From: Brachybacterium sp.
GTDB taxonomy: Bacteria; Actinomycetota; Actinomycetes; Actinomycetales; Dermabacteraceae
Assembly (NCBI GenBank): GCA_027322375.1
Contig: DAHVRS010000131.1
Span: 1-5,316, forward strand
Reading direction: 5' to 3'
DNA: 5,316 nt
A program made the translations under genes and the position numbers. Under the pieces are notes generated by a model. It was not told the origin of the DNA. It saw only the letters and a list, made by a program, of their open reading frames with translations, and searched no databases. Below, one piece after another: positions 1 through 5,316 of the stretch. How positions within the stretch are numbered: position 1 is the first letter of the stretch; the number at the start of each line of letters is the position of its first letter.

Positions 1-356
1 CCGGGCTCACCTTCTCCCGTGACAACCGTGCCATCTTCATTGATCGCGACATTTGTTGGTGCTTCGGGCGGTGTTAAGTCGGGTGCTGTTACTGTCCCGG
101 GTTCGGATTCGTTGCCCGATGCATCAGTCAGGGTTGCGGTAACTTCTAGGGTTCCGCCCCCCTCCGGTGCTTCAACTGCGGTCACCACTTCACCCGCGTC
201 GATGTGCTCCTGAGTCAGGATAGTTTCCACGTCATTGACGGTCAGAGTATCACCGGCCATGGCGTTGGTGTCGGTCAGATCGATGGTGACTTCGACATTG
301 CCCCCCACATCAAGATCGTCGGCGGTAAGGAAAGCGTCACCATTGCCGATATGCAT
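1..356 (-). CDS. Bacterial Ig-like repeat fragment of a giant adhesin (partial, foreign)
   Basis: The minus-strand frame is open from 374 down to the left edge and gives a recognisable bacterial Ig-like domain. In order it reads a GNGDAFLTADDLD stretch (about 347-309), then VEVTIDLTDTNAMAGDTLTVN, then LTQEHIDAGEV. A strand LEVTATLTDASGNESEPG ends near 96, the linker DLTPPEAPT is at 80-54, and the next repeat opens with NEDGTVVTGEGEP at 41-3. This acidic, Thr/Val-rich, Cys-free pattern with APDLTPPEAPT-type linkers is typical of Bap/LapA/BapA-like surface adhesins secreted by type I systems in Gammaproteobacteria. No start is visible: the ATG at 356-354 is only the first Met in the open frame, and a TAG lies at 377-375. 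The other end leaves the window. TTA, ACA and CTA codons and the lower GC differ from everything right of 410. The domain type is clear; the family assignment is by sequence pattern only. Confidence 0.78.
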   Translation of the reverse strand, partial: MHIGNGDAFLTADDLDVGGNVEVTIDLTDTNAMAGDTLTVNDVETILTQEHIDAGEVVTAVEAPEGGGTLEVTATLTDASGNESEPGTVTAPDLTPPEAPTNVAINEDGTVVTGEGEP

Positions 357-409
357 GGCACGGTGGCGTATCCCCTAACGTATCACACAACAATTTCACA
401 GCCTGTTAA
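351..409. other. Junction segment between the adhesin fragment and arc
   Basis: This stretch fits neither flank. The adhesin-repeat frame loses its pattern above about 350 and stops at TAG 377-375. The Arc frame leaves GC-rich codons after GCC (412-410), enters TTA ACA GGC and stops at TGA 385-383. Bases 381-400 hold only 6 G/C out of 20, while 411-420 hold 7 of 10. I see no terminal inverted repeat, target-site duplication or other clear mobile-element end. The breakpoint with the actinobacterial DNA is best placed at about 405-410. Confidence 0.7.
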
Positions 410-787
410 GGCGACGAGCACGCGGGAGTCCGCGAGGGCTTCGACGACGGGCACGACGTTGCCGGAGTCGCCCTGCGGCACGGCCTCGACCGCGGCGAGG
501 GCCTCGTTCAGGCGCAGCTCGGTGCCGGGGACGAGGGCATCGAGGTCCAGGCCCGCCGCGGTCGCGACGCGCAGACGGCGGCCGTGGTGGAGGACATCGA
601 TGGTGCTGCCCTCGCAGCGGCGCAGGAAGGTCGCGTACGAGTTCGGCGGGTCGCCGACGCGCTCGAGGTCCTTCTTGAGCTCGGCGATCTGGTTGCGGGC
701 CGAGCGCAGGGAGCCGACGAGCCGCTCGTTGTGGGCGGCGAGCGTCTCGAGCTCCGCGGTCATCTCCGCGTAGGTCTTCATGGTCAT
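383..787 (-). pseudogene. arc: Arc/Mpa proteasomal AAA+ ATPase, N-terminal part only
   Basis: Arc (Mpa in mycobacteria) forms the hexameric ring that recognises pupylated proteins through its coiled coils, unfolds them and feeds them into the 20S proteasome. Only the N-terminus is present. Residues ~4-46 form the heptad-rich coiled coil, followed by the family-typical turn [10 protein letters not shown] (46-55). An OB-fold segment then carries [20 protein letters not shown] and [12 protein letters not shown] (69-102). Homology-like sequence ends near residue 126 (base 410). The last eight residues, LTGCEIVV, come from the junction segment. The second OB domain, the whole AAA+ module (Walker A/B) and the C-terminal proteasome-docking tail of a protein normally over 500 residues are missing. 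The start at 787 is preferred over the ATG at 781 because GGAAGGAG (800-793) sits five bases upstream. It follows trmI after 22 bases that contain this ribosome site, so it is probably the last gene of the operon seen here. The truncation may be an assembly artefact. Confidence 0.92.
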
Positions 788-792
788 GGCGT

Positions 793-800
793 CTCCTTCC
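793..800 (-). promoter_or_regulatory. Ribosome binding site of arc
   Basis: On the minus strand GGAAGGAG lies five bases before the ATG at 787-785 and eleven before the second in-frame ATG at 781-779, so it decides for the upstream start. It lies in the short gap after the trmI stop, which suggests arc is translated from the shared message. Confidence 0.75.
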
Positions 801-809
801 CGGGCCCGC

Positions 810-1883
810 TCAGCGGTCGCGGCCCTGTCGGATGTCGCGCAGCGCTCGCTTGAGCTTGCGCGGCGCGACGCCCCGCTCCCCCAGATCCTGGGGGGTCCAC
901 TCGTTCTGCGAGCCGCCGAAGCCGTCGTTGTCGGGGTGGTTCAGCTCCTCCTCGAGGCGCGAGCCCGGCGCGGGGCGGGTCGCGCGGCGCAGCGCCTCGG
1001 TGCCGTGGGCGGTGCGGCGTGAGGTGAGCAGGAAGCCGGTGTGGGCGTTCATGCGGTGCTCGGGGCGTACCGCGAGGCCCTCGAGGTGCCAGGGGCGCAC
1101 GAAGGACTCCCAGGCGTGGGGCTCGGTGAACTCGCCATGGTCGCGCAGCGCCTCCGCGGTGCGGGAGAGCTGGGTGACGGTCGCGACGTAGGCGAGGAAC
1201 ACGCCGCCGGAGACGAGCACGTCCGCGGCGGCGTCCACGCACTCCCAGGGCGCGAGCATGTCCAGCACCACCCGGTCCACAGCGGCGGGGCCGAGGGTCG
1301 GGGCGACATCCTGGAAGTCACCGACGGTGAGGTCCCAGTTGGGGTGCAGGGCATCCTGCTCGAGGCCGAAGAAGGTGCCGACGTTCTCGCGGGCCACCTC
1401 GGCGAAGTCCTCGCGGCGCTCGATCGAGTGCACGGAGCCCTCGGGGCCCACGGCGCGCAGCAGCGCGGTGGTCAGGCCGCCGGAGCCGACGCCCGCCTCG
1501 AGCACGCGCGCGCCGGGGAAGATGTCGCCCCACATGAGGATCTGCGCGGAGTCCTTGGGGTAGATGATCGCGGCGCCGCGCGGCATGGAGAGCATGTAGT
1601 CGGAGTACAGCGGGCGCAGCGCCTGGTAGGGGGTGCCACGGCTGTCCTCGACGACGACGCCGTCCTCGGCACCGATCAGCTGGTCGTGGTGGAGCACGCC
1701 GCGGTGGGAGTGGAACTGCCCGCCGGGCTTCAGCGTGATCGTGTGGAGGCGGTTCTTCGCATCGGCGAGCTGGACCTTGTCGCCCAGAGCGAAGGGTCCG
1801 GTGCGGTCCAGTCCACGGCGCGGGGCGCGCGGAGCCGGGCCGGAGGCCCCGTCATGGGCGGCGGGGTGCGGCTGCTCAGTCAT
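810..1883 (-). CDS. trmI: tRNA (adenine(58)-N(1))-methyltransferase TrmI
   Basis: TrmI is an S-adenosylmethionine-dependent enzyme that methylates N1 of A58 in the T-loop of tRNA. The 357-residue product has the family's small N-terminal beta domain (about 30-95: [22 protein letters not shown]), then the conserved [20 protein letters not shown] (108-127). SAM motif [17 protein letters not shown], is at 127-142. The acidic SAM-ribose position is at HSIERR (152-157), the active-site motif [10 protein letters not shown] at 205-214, and the late motif [13 protein letters not shown] at 273-285. The core ends near residue 295. A ~60-residue charged tail follows ([14 protein letters not shown], then a basic [15 protein letters not shown]), longer than the compact ~280-residue mycobacterial enzyme. 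The start is the first possible one: a TAA lies nine bases upstream in frame. There is no well-spaced ribosome site, since GGGAG is one base from the ATG, but TAAGCT lies six bases before it, so a leaderless internal transcript is possible. Placement between an M50 protease gene and arc is a common actinobacterial arrangement. Confidence 0.94.
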   Translation of the reverse strand: MTEQPHPAAHDGASGPAPRAPRRGLDRTGPFALGDKVQLADAKNRLHTITLKPGGQFHSHRGVLHHDQLIGAEDGVVVEDSRGTPYQALRPLYSDYMLSMPRGAAIIYPKDSAQILMWGDIFPGARVLEAGVGSGGLTTALLRAVGPEGSVHSIERREDFAEVARENVGTFFGLEQDALHPNWDLTVGDFQDVAPTLGPAAVDRVVLDMLAPWECVDAAADVLVSGGVFLAYVATVTQLSRTAEALRDHGEFTEPHAWESFVRPWHLEGLAVRPEHRMNAHTGFLLTSRRTAHGTEALRRATRPAPGSRLEEELNHPDNDGFGGSQNEWTPQDLGERGVAPRKLKRALRDIRQGRDR

Positions 1884-1889
1884 GCTCCC

Positions 1890-1895
1890 AGCTTA
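1890..1895 (-). promoter_or_regulatory. Possible -10 element of a leaderless trmI transcript
   Basis: TAAGCT on the minus strand fits TANNNT and sits exactly six bases before the trmI ATG, which would place the transcript start on the A of ATG. It matches TATAAT at only three of six positions, and no -35 box is seen. The geometry equals that at PAC2 and mshC, which is the main reason to list it. Read-through from the M50 gene could equally express trmI. Confidence 0.3.
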
Positions 1896-1925
1896 GGCCG
1901 TGCTCGCTGGCCAGCAGAGTGATGT

Positions 1926-3071
1926 TCACCGAGCGCGCAGGAGCGCGGAGACGTCCGCGCTGAGGATCACCCCGCGAGGGCTGCCGTCGGCCTCCACCAC
2001 GAGGTAGACGGGTGCGGGCCGGCCCAGCATCGCCTCGACGAGCGCCTCCCCGCGCAGCGTCACCGGGAGCGCGACCACCTCGCCGAGCGGGGCGGTCACC
2101 GCGGCCACGGGCGTGCCCGCGCGCAGCTGCGGCGGGACGGACGCGGCGGCGTCGGGGTCGACGGCATGCGCGCGGCCGATGGTTCCTGGCCGGGCCCCAC
2201 CCGGATCCAGGACGAGCACCTCGGCGAGGGGGTCTGCGGCAGGGGCGTCATGGGCGTCGGGCCCGCGGAGCGCGTCGAGGGCGCCGAGCGTGGTCGTGGG
2301 GCCGACGAGACGGCGCGGCTGCGCAAGCGCTGCCGCATCCAGGGTGCGCACGCGGCCCTGGGTGCGGGCGCCGTCCAGCGCCGCGGTCGCACCCTGCCAG
2401 AGCATCGAGGCGATGAGGATCGCCCACACGAGCATGAGGAGCGAGAGACCACTACCGGCACCACGGACGATCCACGACAGCGGCCAGAGGACCACCCCGA
2501 CCGCGATGGCACGGCCCAGCCAGGCGGTGATCCGCGTGCCCACGACCTCATCGCGCAGCACGGCGCCGAGCACGGACTCGAGCGCGCGCCCGCCGTCCAT
2601 CGGCAGTCCGGGCAGCAGGTTGAACAGTGCGAGGACGATGTTCAGCCAGGACATGGTGGAGACCAGCACCGCGAGTCCCGAGCCGGGGTCGACGATGTTC
2701 CCGGCTGCGGTGAACAGGAGGGCGAGCAGACCGTTCGCGGCAGGGCCGGCGAGGGAGACGAGGATCGATCCGCCGGCGGACATGCGCCGTGCCCGGTACT
2801 GGGTGTGCCCGCCCCACAGGGTCAGCGCGATGTGGTCGATACGAGCCCCGAAGGCGCGGGCGACCGCGGCGTGGGCGATCTCGTGGACGAGCACGGAGAC
2901 GACCAGCAGCAGACCGGAGGCGAGGGCGAGCAGCCCGATGACGAGCGGGCCGCCACCGCTGGGGGACAGCGCCGGGAAGAGAAGCATCGCGAACAGCGCG
3001 ATGGTGACGAGGGTGCCGGGGCTCACGCGCAGTGGAGGCAGGGATCCCAGGCGCAGCGTGGGGCTCGGCAT
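1926..3071 (-). CDS. M50-family site-2 (intramembrane) metalloprotease with C-terminal CBS-like region
   Basis: This predicted zinc metalloprotease lies in the cytoplasmic membrane and would cleave transmembrane substrates. It has 381 residues. Hydrophobic segments are at about 19-36, 42-62, 101-125, 131-152, 183-202 and 208-224. The zinc motif HEIAH is at 63-67 at the end of the second segment. The third-ligand motif NLLPGLPMDGG (151-161) supplies the Asp at 159. GGHTQY (87-92) and SLAGPAANGLLAL (106-118) are family-typical. After the membrane part, about 238-300 and 315-378 look like a CBS pair. The second half (TPVAAVTAPLG, then VYLVVEADGSPRGVILSADV) is the clearer one; the first is degenerate and Ala/Pro/Asp-rich. 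No PDZ domain is seen, so it resembles the SpoIVFB-like CBS-carrying subgroup rather than Rip1/RseP. The start at 3071 has GGAGGAG six bases upstream. A much longer antisense-open frame extends this reading upstream, but the hydrophobic start and ribosome site argue against it. It lies 42 bases upstream of trmI and is probably the first gene of the M50-trmI-arc operon. Its substrate is unknown. Confidence 0.93.
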   Translation of the reverse strand: MPSPTLRLGSLPPLRVSPGTLVTIALFAMLLFPALSPSGGGPLVIGLLALASGLLLVVSVLVHEIAHAAVARAFGARIDHIALTLWGGHTQYRARRMSAGGSILVSLAGPAANGLLALLFTAAGNIVDPGSGLAVLVSTMSWLNIVLALFNLLPGLPMDGGRALESVLGAVLRDEVVGTRITAWLGRAIAVGVVLWPLSWIVRGAGSGLSLLMLVWAILIASMLWQGATAALDGARTQGRVRTLDAAALAQPRRLVGPTTTLGALDALRGPDAHDAPAADPLAEVLVLDPGGARPGTIGRAHAVDPDAAASVPPQLRAGTPVAAVTAPLGEVVALPVTLRGEALVEAMLGRPAPVYLVVEADGSPRGVILSADVSALLRAR

Positions 3072-3077
3072 GGTGCA

Positions 3078-3084
3078 CTCCTCC
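3078..3084 (-). promoter_or_regulatory. Ribosome binding site deciding the M50 protease start
   Basis: GGAGGAG on the minus strand lies six bases before the ATG at 3071-3069. The reading frame stays open far upstream, antisense to the PAC2 gene, so this strong site is what fixes the true start. Confidence 0.8.
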
Positions 3085-3118
3085 GTCCCCGGGGCGGACG
3101 GATCCCCTGGGCAGGGCG

Positions 3119-3124
3119 AGGATA
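3119..3124 (-). promoter_or_regulatory. Possible -10 element for the M50-trmI-arc operon
   Basis: TATCCT on the minus strand fits TANNNT (four of six matches to TATAAT). It would give a start near 3112 and a leader of about 40 bases, ending in the ribosome site of the M50 gene. No convincing -35 box is seen at 16-18 bases. It lies in the 117-base region shared with the divergent PAC2 gene. Confidence 0.3.
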
Positions 3125-3150
3125 TCCGCTCTGACTGCACGCGGGATGGG

Positions 3151-3162
3151 GCCCGGCCGGGC
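3151..3162. repeat. 12-bp perfect palindrome in the divergent promoter region
   Basis: GCCCGGCCGGGC is its own reverse complement. It covers the place where a -35 box of the PAC2 promoter would sit, so it could be a regulator site. Palindromes of this length and base composition are expected by chance a few times in a GC-rich window this size, so only the location speaks for it. Confidence 0.25.
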
Positions 3163-3176
3163 GCTGCCTGCGCGCC

Positions 3177-3182
3177 TATGAT
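3177..3182 (+). promoter_or_regulatory. -10 element of the PAC2 gene, predicted leaderless start
   Basis: TATGAT matches the TATAAT consensus at five of six positions and is followed by exactly six bases before the ATG at 3189. This puts the expected transcription start at the A of the start codon. There is no -35 match at the usual distance, which is common for actinobacterial promoters. GGAG at 3183-3186 is too close to the ATG to act as a normal ribosome site, which agrees with leaderless translation. Confidence 0.6.
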
Positions 3183-3188
3183 GGAGCG

Positions 3189-3998
3189 ATGAGTCGAATC
3201 GCCATCACGGCTTTCAGCGGATGGAACGATGCCGGCGAGGCCGCCACCGGGGTGATCGAGCATCTCCACGAGGTCTGGCCCACCCGGCTCGTGGGCGCGG
3301 TGGACGCGGAGGAGTACATCGACTTCCAGGTGAACCGGCCCGAGATCCTCACCACGGAGGACGGGCGGCGCGAGGTCGAATGGCCCGATACGCGTCTGCA
3401 CCTGGTCACCCCGCCGCAGGGCCCGGAGATCGTCACCGTCATGGGGCCGGAGCCCTCGCTGCGCTGGAAGCGCTTCTGCGACGAGGTGCTCGAGCAGCTG
3501 CAGCTTCTGGACGTGACCTCGGTGCTCTCGCTCGGTGCGCTGCTGGCCGATTCCCCGCACTCGCGCCCCCTGCCGGTCAGCGCGCATGAGGAGCCGGTCT
3601 CCCCCGAAGCAGTCATCGGCGAGGACCACTACTCGGGCCCCGTCGGGGTGCCGACGATCCTCGCGCGCCGCACCGCCGCCGCCGGGTTGCGCACCACGAG
3701 CGCGTGGGTGCAGGTGCCGCACTACGTCTCCCAGAACATCTCCCCGAAGGCGGTGCTGGGCCTGATGCGCGAGGTGCAGGAGATCGTCACCGCGCCGATC
3801 CCGCTCGGCGAGCTGGTCGAGGACGCGGCCGCCTGGGAGCGGGGCGTGGACGAGCTGGCCCGCACCGATGAGGACATCGCCGAGTACGTGCGCCGGCTCG
3901 AGCAGGCGCAGGATGCGGCGGGGCTGCCCGAGGCGAGCGGGGATGCGATCGCGCGCGAGTTCGAGCAATTCCTGCGGCGCCGGCGCGAGAGCGACTGA
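3189..3998 (+). CDS. PAC2 family (proteasome assembly chaperone 2-like) protein
   Basis: This soluble 269-residue protein is of the PAC2 family, the same group as mycobacterial Rv2125. The eukaryotic namesake helps assemble the 20S proteasome alpha ring, but no such role is established for the bacterial members and the function here is unknown. Family features in order are AITAFSGWNDAGEAATGVI (5-23), the DAEEYIDFQVNRPEI segment (39-53), GPEPSLRWKRF (86-96), GALLADSPHSRPLPVSAH (116-133), and the GPVGVPTIL and PHYVSQNISPKAVL stretches (150-158, 177-190). Residues ~205-269 form a charged helical tail (EEYVRRLEQAQD-like, then AREFEQFLRRRRE) suited to oligomer contacts. No signal peptide or membrane segment is present. 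The start is supported by the TATGAT box six bases upstream; two ATGs just before it (3178, 3181) are out of frame. It diverges from the M50-trmI-arc operon and converges with mshC. Confidence 0.93.
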   Translation: MSRIAITAFSGWNDAGEAATGVIEHLHEVWPTRLVGAVDAEEYIDFQVNRPEILTTEDGRREVEWPDTRLHLVTPPQGPEIVTVMGPEPSLRWKRFCDEVLEQLQLLDVTSVLSLGALLADSPHSRPLPVSAHEEPVSPEAVIGEDHYSGPVGVPTILARRTAAAGLRTTSAWVQVPHYVSQNISPKAVLGLMREVQEIVTAPIPLGELVEDAAAWERGVDELARTDEDIAEYVRRLEQAQDAAGLPEASGDAIAREFEQFLRRRRESD

Positions 3999-4016
3999 GC
4001 CCCCGCGCCGGGCGGG

Positions 4017-5282
4017 TCAGGCCTGCTGCAGGCTGAGGCCGAAGAGCGCGTCGACGGCTGCGGCGACATCACCCGGAGCATCATCCGGGAGTGCTGCAGC
4101 GCCGTCGGCCGTCGTCGGAGTCTCCCCTGCCGCCCAGGCGTCGAGCGCCGCGAGCGCGGTGGGGGTGTCGAGGTCATTGCGCAGCGCGGCGCGCAGTGCG
4201 TCGACGGTGTGGGGATGGCTGCCGCCGCGGGCAGCAGCCGCACGATAGGCGGTGAGGCGCTCGTCGGAGCGGGTCAGCTCCTCGACCGAGTACTCCCAGT
4301 CGCTGCGGTAGTGGTGGGCCATGAGGACGAGGCGGATCGACATCGGGTCCACGCCGTCGCGCACCAGGCGGTGGACGAAGACGAGGTTGCCCAGCGACTT
4401 GCTCATCTTCTCGCCGTCCAGCGCCACCATGCCGGCGTGCGCATAGAGCGCCGCGAAGGGGCGGCCGAGCGCGACCGAGTGGGCGGCGCTGAGGTCGTGG
4501 TGGGGGAAGACGAGGTCGCTGCCGCCGGCCTGGATGTCGAAGGGCAGTCCCAGGCCCTCGTCGGCGATGCGCACGCACTCCACGTGCCAGCCGGGCCGAC
4601 CACGGCCCAGCTCGCCGGCGTCCCAGGCGGGCTCGCCCTCGCGCTCGGCCCGCCACAGCAGCGGATCGAAGGGGCCGCGCTTGCCGGGACGGTCGGGATC
4701 CCCGCCGCGCTCGGCGAAGACCTCGAGCATCTGCGCCTCGTCCCAGCCGGAGACTTCTCCGAGCGCGCCGTCCTGGGCGAGGTCCAGGTACCAGTCGGGG
4801 CCGGCTGCATCGGGTGCCTCGACCGCATAGGCGCGGCCGCGGGCGTGGAGGGTGCGGACGGTCTCGATGATCCCGTCCATCGACTCGCTCACCGAGAGGT
4901 AGGTCTCCGGGGCGATGACGCGCAGTGCGGTCATGTCCTCGGAGAACAGGGCGACCTGGGAGTCGGCGAGCTCGCGCCAGTCCACGCCGTCGCGCTCCGC
5001 CCGCTCGAGCAGCGGATCGTCGACGTCGGTGATGTTCTGGGCGATCTCGACCTCGAGGCCGGTGTCCCGCAGGGCCCGGCGCATGAGGTCGGTCGCGTGA
5101 TAAGTCGCGGCGTGGCCGAGGTGGGTGGAGTCGTAGGGGGTGATCCCGCAGACGTACAGGCGCGCACGCCCGGGGGTCAGGGGCACGACGGGCACGGCCC
5201 TCCCGGTGCGGGTGTCATGCAGCCGCAGCGGCAGCCCGGAGGCGGGCAGAGGGGTCAGCGAAGGGGAGGTCCAGGAATGCAC
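4017..5282 (-). CDS. mshC: L-cysteine:1D-myo-inositol 2-amino-2-deoxy-alpha-D-glucopyranoside ligase MshC
   Basis: MshC is the ATP-dependent ligase that joins cysteine to GlcN-Ins, the penultimate step of mycothiol synthesis in the cytoplasm. It is a relative of cysteinyl-tRNA synthetase without the tRNA-binding part. The 421-residue product starts with the family-typical SWTSPSL (3-9) and carries YVCGITPYDSTHLGHA (43-58). This contains Cys45 and the HIGH-type motif HLGH (54-57). NITDVDDPLLERAERDGVDW is at 83-102 and ERGGDPDRPGKR at 191-202. GRPGWHVEC (228-236) and GGSDLVFPHHDLSAAH (253-268) follow. KMSKS is at 292-296. Cys45, Cys236 and His261 correspond to the zinc ligands of the mycobacterial enzyme. 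GWHVEC separates it from the true CysS family. The C-terminal helical part is intact and the length is normal. The start is GTG at 5282-5280, giving the conserved Met-x-Ser-Trp N-terminus. TATGAT six bases upstream predicts a leaderless mRNA. It ends 18 bases from the convergent PAC2 gene. Confidence 0.96.
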   Translation of the reverse strand: MHSWTSPSLTPLPASGLPLRLHDTRTGRAVPVVPLTPGRARLYVCGITPYDSTHLGHAATYHATDLMRRALRDTGLEVEIAQNITDVDDPLLERAERDGVDWRELADSQVALFSEDMTALRVIAPETYLSVSESMDGIIETVRTLHARGRAYAVEAPDAAGPDWYLDLAQDGALGEVSGWDEAQMLEVFAERGGDPDRPGKRGPFDPLLWRAEREGEPAWDAGELGRGRPGWHVECVRIADEGLGLPFDIQAGGSDLVFPHHDLSAAHSVALGRPFAALYAHAGMVALDGEKMSKSLGNLVFVHRLVRDGVDPMSIRLVLMAHHYRSDWEYSVEELTRSDERLTAYRAAAARGGSHPHTVDALRAALRNDLDTPTALAALDAWAAGETPTTADGAAALPDDAPGDVAAAVDALFGLSLQQA

Positions 5283-5288
5283 CCAACG

Positions 5289-5294
5289 ATCATA
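5289..5294 (-). promoter_or_regulatory. -10 element of mshC, predicted leaderless GTG start
   Basis: TATGAT on the minus strand lies exactly six bases before the GTG start, placing the transcription start on the G of GTG. The bases between (CGTTGG) contain no ribosome binding site. The hexamer and spacing are identical to those before the PAC2 gene. A -35 box at a 17-base spacing would fall at the window's right edge and cannot be judged. Confidence 0.6.
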
Positions 5295-5316
5295 CGATCC
5301 TCAAGCACTTCGCGAT

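Noticed and set aside
351..409. Insertion-sequence end or attachment site at the junction
   Set aside because: There is no terminal inverted repeat, target duplication, tRNA end or transposase sequence on either side within the window.
204..773. Plus-strand open frame running across the junction
   Set aside because: It is an Arg/Ser/Thr-rich shadow of the Arc frame and would cross two unrelated DNA sources; the minus-strand products on both sides are clearly recognisable.
1041..1922. 293-codon plus-strand open frame opposite trmI
   Set aside because: It is antisense to a complete, well-conserved TrmI and consists of Gly/Ala/Val/Glu/His-rich low-complexity translation without motifs.
2113..3192. 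Long plus-strand open frames opposite the M50 protease gene
   Set aside because: They have Arg/Pro/Ser- or Gly/Arg/Asp-rich shadow composition. The M50 frame has zinc motifs and membrane helices in the right order.
3072..3968. Very long minus-strand open frame continuing upstream of the M50 protease start, antisense to the PAC2 gene
   Set aside because: The sequence lacks any domain pattern, is His/Arg/Gly/Pro-rich as expected for the antisense of a GC-rich gene, and the M50 gene has a strong ribosome site and hydrophobic N-terminus at 3071.
3999..4016. Possible bidirectional terminator between PAC2 and mshC (CCCGC-loop-GCGGG)
   Set aside because: It has only a five-base-pair stem with a five-base loop in an all-GC gap and no T-run on either strand, so it is indistinguishable from chance.
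4021..4033. Inverted repeat GCCTGCTGCAGGC at the mshC stop
   Set aside because: It lies in the final codons of mshC, can form only a five-pair stem, and has no T-run.
1..5316. CRISPR array, tRNA/rRNA genes, riboswitches, defence or toxin-antitoxin genes
   Set aside because: No spaced direct repeats, cloverleaf-like sequences or matching protein motifs were seen on either strand; the space is filled by the genes listed.

Overview
The window joins two pieces of DNA of different origin. From about base 410 to the end it reads as a GC-rich actinobacterial chromosome. Gene content and codon use fit the Micrococcales, and a Dermabacteraceae/Brachybacterium-like genome is my best guess. The marker genes are the proteasomal ATPase gene arc, the mycothiol ligase gene mshC, actinobacterial-type trmI, a PAC2-family gene and a membrane site-2 protease. 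The first ~350 bases are different. They have moderate GC, and the minus strand encodes part of a bacterial Ig-like repeat of the kind found in giant type I-secreted adhesins of Gammaproteobacteria.

Layout: (1) 1-356, minus strand, adhesin-repeat fragment cut by the window edge. (2) About 351-409, a short segment belonging to neither side; both flanking reading frames stop in it. (3) 410-787, minus strand, the N-terminal ~126 residues of Arc, broken at its 3' end by the junction. (4) 810-1883, minus strand, TrmI tRNA m1A58 methyltransferase. (5) 1926-3071, minus strand, six-helix M50 metalloprotease with a CBS-like tail. (6) 3072-3188, divergent promoter region. (7) 3189-3998, plus strand, PAC2-family protein. 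(8) 4017-5282, minus strand, mshC, convergent with PAC2 across 18 bases.

The M50 protease, trmI and arc run head to tail on the minus strand with gaps of 42 and 26 bases, so they probably form an operon leading into the Pup-proteasome genes. Those genes would lie beyond the left side, but the foreign sequence replaces them here. PAC2 and mshC are common neighbours of this locus in actinobacteria. PAC2, mshC and, more weakly, trmI each have a TANNNT hexamer exactly six bases before the start codon, which predicts leaderless mRNAs. Arc and the M50 gene instead have strong Shine-Dalgarno sequences.

I see no new multi-gene system. The most notable signal is the abrupt composition and gene break inside arc, most likely an assembly chimera or contamination and less likely a real insertion or rearrangement.
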